IMG/VR virus record: IMGVR_UViG_3300025818_000007
Coordinates: 1 to 36,529 of that record
Length of the DNA stretch: 36,529 bases
Direction: 5' to 3' (one strand)
Source of the DNA: a virus
The notes beneath the pieces are model-generated. The model had not been told where the DNA came from. It made no database searches and worked only from the letters and a program-made list of their open reading frames with translations. The position numbers were made by a program, and so were the translations under genes. This document shows positions 28,750 through 35,633 of this stretch, one piece after another. Positions within the stretch are counted from its first letter, which is position 1. Every line of letters begins with the position of its first letter.

Positions 28750-30106
28750 GCTCAACGAGCTCCAGCATGGGATCATCTCTCGTATCGCTCGCAGTGAGAG
28801 AATCATAGCGGCGCGGTGTGGGTGGGGATCAGGTAAGACCTCGGCGCTTGTCTTCGCTCTGCTGTTCATCTCTCGATTTAGACCTGGCACCTCTAGCCTT
28901 CTCGTCACCGACACGAACCCACGCTATAACTCAGTATTGATGCCTGAGATGGAGAAGTGGCTGAGTAAGCTGGGGTGGACTTACAACCACACTCTAAGAC
29001 AGTGGTCAGCGCCTAATGGCTCAACTGTGTGGTGTCGCTCGTATTATAGGCCAGGGACGAGAGACGCCACCCATAACCCGCTCGAGGGGCTCAACATCAC
29101 CTCGGGTGTCTGCCTCATCGATGAGTGTCAGACGCTCTCAGCAGAGGTGGCTCATAAGGCGATGGGTCGATTGAGAGCGGGGCCGAGCCCCATCATGATC
29201 CTTGTGGGTCTGCCGGTGTCCGGCGCTTGGTGGTGTCAGCTAGCAGAGGAGGCGAGCTGTCAACCTCTCCTGTTTACCTCATACGTGAACGCAGCCAACC
29301 TCTCCTCGGAATGGTTCGAGGCCACTAAGCTTCTGCCTCAGGCTGAGCGTGAGGCTATGGTGATGAACAAGCCAAGGCCACCCTCAGGGCTCATCTATTC
29401 TGAGTTCGATGAGTCGCGCCACGTTATCAGCGGTTGGAAGTATAAGCCGACCATGAGTGGGCGTATCGCCATTGACTGGGGATTCAGGAAACCATCGGTG
29501 TTGATTATCGTGCATGATGATGAACTTGGCGCCGATGTGATCTGCGCTGAGATCAACCCACAAGAGGTGACCACCTCTCAACTAGCCACCCTCATCTTAG
29601 CTGTGGCGTGGCCGCGCTCGTTGAGGAGCTCCGCACCAGCTGAGAGGATATGGCTAGATAATGGGGTAGCTGACAAGGCGGGGCGAGCGCGAAATGATCA
29701 GACGGGGCGCTCAGCCTTCCGAGCAATGAGAGGGAATCCACCTCATGGGCTCGGCTTACCTCTGAGGTCGAACACTGACCCCATCAGGACAGATATCTTA
29801 AATGGGATTCAGCGATTGAAGAGGGCCTTTGCTCGAGGTCAATATCTGATCACTCGTGAAGTGTGGGATGCAGGCGAGCGCGCTCTTGGGAACTCAATCA
29901 GGAAGGCGATCATGAGCTATGGATGGGACAACAAAGAGCAGCCAAAGAAGGATGGGAGAGAGGACCCTCTTGACGCCTTGAGATATGACTGCATAACGTG
30001 GAACTGGTCTGACTCGCTAGTCGATCAGCGCAATTATCAACCACGAGCGACAGCCCCCAAGGACCGCCGAGTCAAGGTAGGCGGCGCTAAGACAAGAGGC
30101 TTCTAA
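28742..30106 (+). CDS. terL: Terminase large subunit
   Basis: The 454-residue packaging motor cuts DNA and pumps it into the capsid. Residues 27-34 are the Walker A (GWGSGKTS), residues 123-128 the Walker B with catalytic Glu (VCLIDE). The nuclease domain shows RIAIDWGFRKPSVLII (Asp near residue 246) and the closing motif REDPLDALRYDCITW near residue 415. Length is typical. A Lys/Arg-rich end (RRVKVGGAKTRGF) may reach the portal. Its stop overlaps the thyX ATG by one base. Packaging type (cos or headful) cannot be told from this sequence. Confidence 0.93.
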   Translation: MIRLNELQHGIISRIARSERIIAARCGWGSGKTSALVFALLFISRFRPGTSSLLVTDTNPRYNSVLMPEMEKWLSKLGWTYNHTLRQWSAPNGSTVWCRSYYRPGTRDATHNPLEGLNITSGVCLIDECQTLSAEVAHKAMGRLRAGPSPIMILVGLPVSGAWWCQLAEEASCQPLLFTSYVNAANLSSEWFEATKLLPQAEREAMVMNKPRPPSGLIYSEFDESRHVISGWKYKPTMSGRIAIDWGFRKPSVLIIVHDDELGADVICAEINPQEVTTSQLATLILAVAWPRSLRSSAPAERIWLDNGVADKAGRARNDQTGRSAFRAMRGNPPHGLGLPLRSNTDPIRTDILNGIQRLKRAFARGQYLITREVWDAGERALGNSIRKAIMSYGWDNKEQPKKDGREDPLDALRYDCITWNWSDSLVDQRNYQPRATAPKDRRVKVGGAKTRGF

Positions 30107-30789
30107 TGAAGATTTATGCAGATGATATCGGTGAGGTTCGGTACGTATCACACATGGGTCACGACTCAACGCCAGCTCACTCGGCGCGGGTGAGCTTCTA
30201 TGATGCGACCACTAGCAGCCGCCTACATGTGACAGCTCGTGATGTGTCGCTGATTAAATACCTCGCAAGGCATGGCCACACCTCACCCTTTGAGCACTGC
30301 AACGCTACCCTCAAAATCACCTGTCCTCTGTTCGTTAGATCTCAGATTATGCGCCATAGAACCTTCTCTTATAATGAGGTGTCGAGGCGTTACACATCTG
30401 AGAGGTTGCAGTTTTGGGTGCCCTCAGCGCTCAGAGGTCAGCACGAGAAAAGTCTACAGTGTTCATCTGAAGAGGTCGTTGAGGAATCCGAGCACTGGCT
30501 TGAGTGTTGGCGCAAGCACAGCGAGAACTGCCAGATGTTCTATGAGCTGATGATTGCTTCTGGTGTCGCTCGAGAGCAAGCGCGCGCCATCCTGCCTCAG
30601 TCGCTCTACACCCACTTCTGGATGAGCGGAAACCTTAACAACTGGGCTCGATTCCTGAGGCTACGCTTAGACCCTCACAGTCAACCTGAGACGAGAGCTG
30701 TGGCTGTGGCAGCTCGTGATATACTCATGAAGCATTTCCCTGTTTCGTTGGGCGCTCTGCTCGGTGACTTTGAGGAGGTAGACCATTGA
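30106..30789 (+). CDS. thyX: Flavin-dependent thymidylate synthase
   Basis: The 227-residue enzyme makes dTMP from dUMP using FAD, NADPH and methylene-tetrahydrofolate. The ThyX signature RHRxxSxNExSxRY is intact (residues 83-96, RHRTFSYNEVSRRY). Upstream SPFEHCNATLKITCPLFVRS and downstream SGVAREQARAILPQSLYTHF followed by NNWARFLRLRL are also family blocks, including the Arg-rich substrate-binding region. It probably raises thymidine supply for phage DNA. It starts one base into the terL stop and its own stop overlaps the next ATG, so it is expressed with the packaging genes, which is an uncommon place for a nucleotide-metabolism gene. Confidence 0.95.
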   Translation: MKIYADDIGEVRYVSHMGHDSTPAHSARVSFYDATTSSRLHVTARDVSLIKYLARHGHTSPFEHCNATLKITCPLFVRSQIMRHRTFSYNEVSRRYTSERLQFWVPSALRGQHEKSLQCSSEEVVEESEHWLECWRKHSENCQMFYELMIASGVAREQARAILPQSLYTHFWMSGNLNNWARFLRLRLDPHSQPETRAVAVAARDILMKHFPVSLGALLGDFEEVDH

Positions 30790-30950
30790 TGTATGATGAC
30801 GAAGACGAAACAATCTGCGGCAGTTGTGGACTGGTTCAATGTATTTGTGACATCGAATATGAACATGACTGTGAGAGCGAAGACTGCGACTGTGGCGTTG
30901 ATTGTTCATGTTGCATCAATGAACGATGTAACTGTCAGTGTGGAGAGTGA
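30789..30950 (+). CDS. Cys-rich acidic microprotein (metallothionein-like composition)
   Basis: A 53-residue frame starts at ATG 30789, sharing its A with the thyX stop (TGATG), and ends TGA 30948-30950, three bases before the cyclase ATG. Thirteen of 53 residues are Cys, at 10, 13, 18, 20, 28, 33, 35, 39, 41, 42, 47, 49 and 51, giving CxxC, CxC and CC motifs; most other residues are acidic (MYDDEDETICGSCG at the start). CxC and CC spacing with no aromatic core is typical of metallothioneins; the CxxC-start could also be a small zinc-ribbon-like peptide. Soft-metal binding is thus likely. Stop-start coupling and lack of a competing gene support reality. Frames on the opposite strand here are shadows. 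Confidence 0.68.
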   Translation: MYDDEDETICGSCGLVQCICDIEYEHDCESEDCDCGVDCSCCINERCNCQCGE

Positions 30951-30953
30951 GCC

Positions 30954-31733
30954 ATGAAGATCAGAGAGAGGAGGCTTGCCATAGTCCTCCTCGATCTCAT
31001 CGGCTCAACTCAGTTCGTGCAGAAGGTGGGCGCTGTCAAGGCGGCGCGGTGGCTTCAGTATCATGATCGCCTCACTCGCTCTCTCATGTATCGCTTCTCA
31101 GGCAGAGAGATAGATAGGTCTGATGGATTTCTGCTGAGCTTCGAGGAACCTATCAACGCGGTAAACTTTGCGCTTCATTATCAGCTCTCCATACCACCAC
31201 GAACCCGCCTCAATACTCGCGTGGGTGTGCATGTCGGCTGTATCGCTGAGGTAACACAGCATGAGCTTGATGTGATGGTGGGTGCTAAGCCTGTGGAACT
31301 GGAAGGCATCGCCAAGAATATCGCGGCGCGCACTATGAGCGTTTGTGGCCCTGGTCAGGTGCTACTCACAGAGGAGGCGTTCAAGGAGATTCGAGGCCAT
31401 ACAAACAGCATGACACCCAAGGGGACAAGATATGTCATGGTTGGCCTCTATCGATTCAAGGGTGTTAAAGAGCCTCAGGTCCTCTATGCTGTCGGCTCAC
31501 GCATCGAAGCCCTCCAACCACCTCCGAGCAGTGAGAAGGCCAAGAGACTTGGAGGGCCTAAGCGGGTGAGGTCGCGCGCTCGAGATCGCAAGGTGAAAGA
31601 GTGGTTGAGCTGGGCGCTGCCTAGATGGGCCTTCATCAATATCATTTACATCGTCTGCCTGATGTGGCCTTGGTTGACTCACCAGCTCCCCATCATCTTA
31701 GAGATAGTGAGGTTCATCTATGGAGAAGAGTAA
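30954..31733 (+). CDS. Class III nucleotide cyclase with C-terminal membrane anchor
   Basis: The 259-residue protein has a complete class III cyclase homology domain (residues about 6-190): LAIVLLDLIGSTQF with metal Asp14, RSDGFLLSFEEP with second metal Asp57, RVGVHVGCIAEV, and NIAARTMSVCGPGQVLLTEE with transition-state Asn122 and Arg126, then YRFKGVKEPQVLYAVG. The positions that select purine substrates look altered: where adenylyl and guanylyl cyclases have Lys (or Glu) there is Ile53/Asp54, and the partner Asp is Glu115. A basic linker (KAKRLGGPKRVRSRARDRKV) precedes a membrane segment near residues 225-245. It should make a 3',5'-cyclic nucleotide (base not known) at the membrane. The next gene overlaps by 14 bases. 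Phage genomes rarely carry this enzyme, so a signalling or defence role is possible. Confidence 0.85.
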   Translation: MKIRERRLAIVLLDLIGSTQFVQKVGAVKAARWLQYHDRLTRSLMYRFSGREIDRSDGFLLSFEEPINAVNFALHYQLSIPPRTRLNTRVGVHVGCIAEVTQHELDVMVGAKPVELEGIAKNIAARTMSVCGPGQVLLTEEAFKEIRGHTNSMTPKGTRYVMVGLYRFKGVKEPQVLYAVGSRIEALQPPPSSEKAKRLGGPKRVRSRARDRKVKEWLSWALPRWAFINIIYIVCLMWPWLTHQLPIILEIVRFIYGEE

Positions 31734-32196
31734 AAGTGAGAGAGAGGTGACGAGCGAGATTAAAGCGCGGCGCGGGTGGTGGTTCAGCGTCTTCTTCATG
31801 ATGCTCGTCGTCTTCCTGATCCTCTTCTTGACCTATGTTGAGATTGTCGAAAAAAACCGTGATGTGTTGGTGGGGATCTTGGGGATGATAACGGGGTCAA
31901 TCTCCTCAATGATGGCTATCGCCTCAGGTCGCGACCCATCAGAGGTGGAAGAACTAAAAGATAAATTATCTTCAGCCAACGCTGATAGAGAAGCGCTCAT
32001 CGCTCGCCTCAGAGATGCGCAGATTCAGATGCAACTATTAAGAGAGCAGATACATGAGCTGCAGACGGCAGTGATCGATAAGCTCTCTATCTTCGCCGGT
32101 GATCACCCCATCAAAACCAAAGATGAAAACTCGGTCATCCTTCATCCATCGGTGGAAGAGTGGCTCCCTCACAGTGGGCTAGACAAACAAAAGTAA
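31720..32196 (+). CDS. Two-TM coiled-coil protein paired with the cyclase
   Basis: The 158-residue protein has a short basic cytoplasmic start, TM1 at about residues 20-42 (GWWFSVFFMMLVVFLILFLT), a short turn, TM2 at about 49-68 (VLVGILGMITGSISSMMAIA), and then a coiled coil (about 73-125, EVEELKDKLSSANADREALI) and a soluble tail. It overlaps the cyclase by 14 bases, so the two are co-translated. A membrane protein beside a cyclase fits a cyclic-nucleotide effector of the Pycsar TM type, but I see no cyclic-nucleotide-binding domain, so it may instead be a holin-like pore or a partner that holds the cyclase. Function open. Confidence 0.65.
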   Translation: MEKSKSEREVTSEIKARRGWWFSVFFMMLVVFLILFLTYVEIVEKNRDVLVGILGMITGSISSMMAIASGRDPSEVEELKDKLSSANADREALIARLRDAQIQMQLLREQIHELQTAVIDKLSIFAGDHPIKTKDENSVILHPSVEEWLPHSGLDKQK

Positions 32197-32213
32197 AGCG
32201 TTTATTATTGGGT

Positions 32214-32247
32214 CGAGTATTGATGCGCTCCATTTGGAGAAAGTGAG
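32214..32247 (+). promoter_or_regulatory. Two-copy leader element, copy 2 (before portal)
   Basis: The sequence CGAGTATTGATGCG is followed by hairpin CTCC-ATTT-GGAG (32228-32239) and AAAGTGAG, 24 bases before portal ATG 32272. Compared with copy 1 at 25880, the flanks are conserved (one change) and the stem has changed on both sides so that pairing is kept. The next gene has its own ribosome site (GAGGAG, 32261-32266). This hints at a shared promoter or RNA-level control of two unrelated genes. Confidence 0.65.
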
Positions 32248-32271
32248 GAAACCACCCCAAGAGGAGCATCT

Positions 32272-33684
32272 ATGCACGATCACACTGAAGAGCGTGAGAC
32301 TCGACATTTTAGAGCGCTCTCACCTCGGTTTAGAACGCGAGGCATCACTGGTACTCAGATCAGTGGTGGGGTGATCACGGGCAAGGAACAGAACGCTCAA
32401 CTCACCGGCCTCAACTGGGTGCAAGAGGCTGAGGAGATGTTGAGAACTGACCCCATTGTCAGGCGCTCATGGCATATGCTCAGGCAGACTCTTCTCTCTG
32501 CCGCTTGGCGATTCGAGCCAGGGATTAAAGATGATCCTATCGCTGAGGAGCTCGCCCGATTCGCTAATGAGGCTTGGGGCTTCGATGGATACTCAGGTCA
32601 GATGTCGATCAGTTGGGAAGATCAACTTGCTTATCTCTTTGAGTTCGTTCCTTTGGGTTATCGATACGCTGAAGAGATCTACAAGGTAGGCCCTGACTCA
32701 AAAGGTGAGGTCAAGGTCTGGCTATCTCATTACGCCGACCGCGAGCCAAGCGCTCATCAGAAGTGGCTGAGTCGAGACGCTCAGCAGCTCGACGGGGTGA
32801 TTCAGAACACAGTAGGCATCACCTACACTCCTGAGCCCATCCCTGCCAACAAGCTACTCTTGCTCACCCTCAACAAGACCGGTTCAAACTTTGAGGGCGT
32901 CGGGATGCTTCGTCCTGTTTGGTGGTGGTGGCGTACGAAACAGAGGGTGGCTAACCTCATGTGCGTTGGCCTCGATAGATGGGCCGTTCCATCTCCAAAG
33001 GTTGTGGTGGATCGCTCTCAGGCTGAAGCGCTCGGTTTATCTGATGGTGACATTGACGCGATGATTGATGATGCAGAAGCTCAAGCAAGAGCTTTCATCT
33101 CAGCAGAGCAGAGCTATCTAGTAGAGAACGCCGCTGTTAAGTTCGACACCTACGCAGCCACTCCGAATCTCTACGCTGATGGTCCCATCAATATCATCAC
33201 TAAGTGTGATAGCCAAATAGCAGCCGCCTTCCTCACTCAGTTTGCCGACCTCGGGAACACCGAGACAGGAGCGCGCTCAGTTGGTGAGATTCATCTCTCT
33301 GTCTTCAGACGAGCTGCAATCAACCTTTGCGATCTAGTCGCTTCAGCTGTAAGTGGAGTGGATCGCCGAGGCGCTGGCACTATAGGCCGCCTCATTAGAT
33401 GGAACTATGGCGCGGTTGATCCTTCTAAGCTACCTCGCCTCACCCACACCGGCCTCGATACTGATGACTTGGCTGAGTCACTCGGCATGTTGCCAGGTCT
33501 AGTCCAAGCAGGGTTACTCACTCCTGATGATGAGCTCGAGCGAGCAATCAGGGAACGACTCGGCGCGGGTGTATTACCTGATGAAGCTGAGCGCTCACCC
33601 ATCTCAAGAGTCTCAGCTGTGGGTGGTGGTGGCTCAGTCTCAGCGCTCGCTGAGCAGCTCATCAGGAGGCGCCGAGATGGTTAA
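32272..33684 (+). CDS. Portal protein (Mu gp29/DUF935-like)
   Basis: The 470-residue protein forms the dodecameric DNA channel at the capsid vertex. It has the DUF935/Mu gp29 style: TDPIVRRSWHMLRQTLLSAA, WRFEPG, then LLLLTLNKTGSNFEGVGMLR followed by PVWWWWRTKQRVANLM, and a C-terminal ESLGMLPGLVQAGLLTPDDE. The pattern of KLLLLT..K.G..FEG.G.LRP..WWW..K is diagnostic. Its gene starts after the two-TM gene and leader element 2, so it could have its own promoter. It ends eight bases into the protease-scaffold gene. Confidence 0.88.
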   Translation: MHDHTEERETRHFRALSPRFRTRGITGTQISGGVITGKEQNAQLTGLNWVQEAEEMLRTDPIVRRSWHMLRQTLLSAAWRFEPGIKDDPIAEELARFANEAWGFDGYSGQMSISWEDQLAYLFEFVPLGYRYAEEIYKVGPDSKGEVKVWLSHYADREPSAHQKWLSRDAQQLDGVIQNTVGITYTPEPIPANKLLLLTLNKTGSNFEGVGMLRPVWWWWRTKQRVANLMCVGLDRWAVPSPKVVVDRSQAEALGLSDGDIDAMIDDAEAQARAFISAEQSYLVENAAVKFDTYAATPNLYADGPINIITKCDSQIAAAFLTQFADLGNTETGARSVGEIHLSVFRRAAINLCDLVASAVSGVDRRGAGTIGRLIRWNYGAVDPSKLPRLTHTGLDTDDLAESLGMLPGLVQAGLLTPDDELERAIRERLGAGVLPDEAERSPISRVSAVGGGGSVSALAEQLIRRRRDG

Positions 33685-35227
33685 GCGGATTAAAGTTAAA
33701 TATAGCATCCCTGATAAATACTCTCACATAGATTTCACCCCACCACGAGGCGCACAGAAGGCGGCCAAGCGAGCGCTAGAGGTGCGAGCTAACAAGCCAT
33801 CCTCTCAGCGTGGGATGACTCCAGTTGGAATCGCGCGCGCTCGTGACCTTAGCGCGGGTAAGCAGTTATCACCCGACACCGTCAAGCGTATGCTCAGCTA
33901 CTTCACTCGTCATGAGGTCGATAAACAAGGTTCCACGTGGAACACTCAGGGCAAGGGCTGGCAAGCGTGGCAAGGTTGGGGAGGTGATGCCGGTTACGCT
34001 TGGGCTCGAAAGGTAGTTAAACAGATGGACGCAGCAGACAAGAAGACACAAGCGCTGAGAGCTTATGGTGAAGCCATCCAACTCTCAGAGGCGCCATCGT
34101 ATAACGTCCCCGATGGGCTCACCATCGGTCGACCATTCAAGACTCTCTCACTAGGCCAAGTCTCCTCTCGGATGAGCGGTGAGGCTATCGGCAAAGAGAT
34201 TGATTTAGAGATGCTCGGCGAGATGCTGAGAGTCTATCAAGAGCGCAAGGATTCAGATCCAGTCATCATCGACTGGCAGCATGCCACCTCACCTTTTAAC
34301 GGTGGCCCTCCTGCTCCACCTGAGAGCGGGAACGCGCTTGGCTTAATCGTTGATTTAGAACTCAGAGAGGATGGTCTTTACGCTGTCCCTGCCTACAACG
34401 AGCGCGGCTTGAACGTGGTCAAGGAGGCGGGCGGCGTCTTGTGGTCTTCTCCTGAGTTCATCACCGGCGATGTATTTGACCGTAGTGGAGGAGAGAAGGT
34501 CGGATCGGCTCAACTCCTCGCTATCACCCTCACCCCTCGGCCTGCACAGTCTCACGACAAGATCAGCCGAGTAACCCTATCAGAAAGGCCAAACATGGAT
34601 ATTGAGTCTATGTCACCTGATGAGCTCAAGGCTGCTCTTGTCGCGAAAGACGAGATGGTCAAGGAGCTCGAAGAGATGATCAAGGAAATGAAGGCTGACG
34701 CTGAAGCCAACATGCAGACCGAATCAGAAGAAGAGGTTGAGTTGGCAGAAGAGAAGCCCAAAGAAGATGAGGCCGAGAAGATGGCCGAGTCTGAAGAGAA
34801 GAAGGAATACAACAAGATGAGTGAGTCACTCACCGCTGATGTAAGCCTCCTCTCAGAGCTTCAGCTTCTCCGAGAGAGCGTAGCAGAGCTCACCGCTGAG
34901 CGTGACGCTATCAAACGTGATCAGGCTGTTAGCGCTCTACTCTCAGAGGGCAAAATCTCACCTGCTGAGCAAGCTGTGGCTGGCAAGGCGTGGGATCTCA
35001 AAGACTCATCTCCTGAGTTTTGGCAGATGTTCAACGAGCGCTCAGCCTCTTCAGCTGTCCCTCTCACTGAGGTGGGTCATGGTGCAAGCGGCGCTGAGAT
35101 CTCACAGCAGACTCTTAATGAGGCTGTTCTTAAGCTCAAGCAAGAGAAGGGCGTCACATATAGCGAAGCGCTTGACCTCTTCCGCGCTGAGAATCCTGAC
35201 TATTACAACAAGGCCTTTGGAGTTTAA
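33677..35227 (+). CDS. Prohead protease-scaffold fusion (Mu gpI-like) with extra N-terminal domain
   Basis: An upstream ATG (33527) lies inside the portal gene; ATG 33677 with AGGAGG seven bases before it gives 516 residues. Residues about 40-120 are a separate small domain (LSPDTVKRMLSYFTRHEVDK; GKGWQAWQGWGGDAGYAWAR) found next to head proteases in other phages. Residues 190-335 look like Mu gpI protease: DPVIIDWQHATSPF with candidate catalytic His202, SGNALGLIVDLELREDGLYA, VLWSSPEF with candidate Ser257/258, and LLAITLTPRPAQS. The rest is an acidic, helical scaffold (EEEVELAEEKPKEDEAEKMA). Protease and scaffold on one chain means self-cleavage would remove the scaffold after capsid assembly. 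Confidence 0.82.
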   Translation: MVKRIKVKYSIPDKYSHIDFTPPRGAQKAAKRALEVRANKPSSQRGMTPVGIARARDLSAGKQLSPDTVKRMLSYFTRHEVDKQGSTWNTQGKGWQAWQGWGGDAGYAWARKVVKQMDAADKKTQALRAYGEAIQLSEAPSYNVPDGLTIGRPFKTLSLGQVSSRMSGEAIGKEIDLEMLGEMLRVYQERKDSDPVIIDWQHATSPFNGGPPAPPESGNALGLIVDLELREDGLYAVPAYNERGLNVVKEAGGVLWSSPEFITGDVFDRSGGEKVGSAQLLAITLTPRPAQSHDKISRVTLSERPNMDIESMSPDELKAALVAKDEMVKELEEMIKEMKADAEANMQTESEEEVELAEEKPKEDEAEKMAESEEKKEYNKMSESLTADVSLLSELQLLRESVAELTAERDAIKRDQAVSALLSEGKISPAEQAVAGKAWDLKDSSPEFWQMFNERSASSAVPLTEVGHGASGAEISQQTLNEAVLKLKQEKGVTYSEALDLFRAENPDYYNKAFGV

Positions 35228-35229
35228 TC

Positions 35230-35622
35230 ATGGCTACTACTGACAACATCGTATCATTCGTGGCTAACTCAGCGATCACTGAGTTTGCTCTTGTCTCTGT
35301 TTTGGCAACTGGAAAGATCCAAGTCACAGCCTCAGAAGATGAGACTAACTGTGTTGGGATCGCTCAGCGTGCATGCTCAGCAGGTGACTCTGTTGAGGTT
35401 GTGGTACTCGGAAAGACCCGCGCTATTGCAGGCGGCGCTATTGCACCAGCTACCATGAATCTTCTCATGTCCGACGCCTCAGGGCATCTCGTCGCATTTG
35501 ATGAGGGTGCAGGCAACTATGCCGTGGCTCGCATGATCCCCAACATTAACCAAACAGGCGCTTCAGCAGGTGAGCAAATCACTGTTGTCTTTACCGGACC
35601 TGTTGCTCTAACTGCATCTTAA
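35230..35622 (+). CDS. Capsid decoration/cement protein
   Basis: The 130-residue, low-charge protein sits between scaffold and capsid genes. It has the repeated Gly/Ala/Val beta pattern of DUF2190-type decoration proteins: ALVSVLATGKIQVTAS, CVGIAQRACSAGDSVEVVVL, TRAIAGGAIAPATMNLLMSD, GEQITVVFTGPV. It likely binds the capsid surface and stabilises it after expansion. It starts two bases after the previous stop and ends 11 bases before the capsid ATG, with AAGGAG (35621-35626) serving the capsid gene. Confidence 0.78.
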   Translation: MATTDNIVSFVANSAITEFALVSVLATGKIQVTASEDETNCVGIAQRACSAGDSVEVVVLGKTRAIAGGAIAPATMNLLMSDASGHLVAFDEGAGNYAVARMIPNINQTGASAGEQITVVFTGPVALTAS

Positions 35623-35633
35623 GGAGCTGACTA

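Noticed and set aside
30667-30909. Leftward genes opposite thyX and the Cys-rich gene
   Set aside because: They are shadows: no ribosome site, no family resemblance, and they oppose well-supported genes.
33527-35227. 566-residue version of the protease-scaffold gene
   Set aside because: The first 50 codons lie inside the portal gene; ATG 33677 has AGGAGG at ideal distance.
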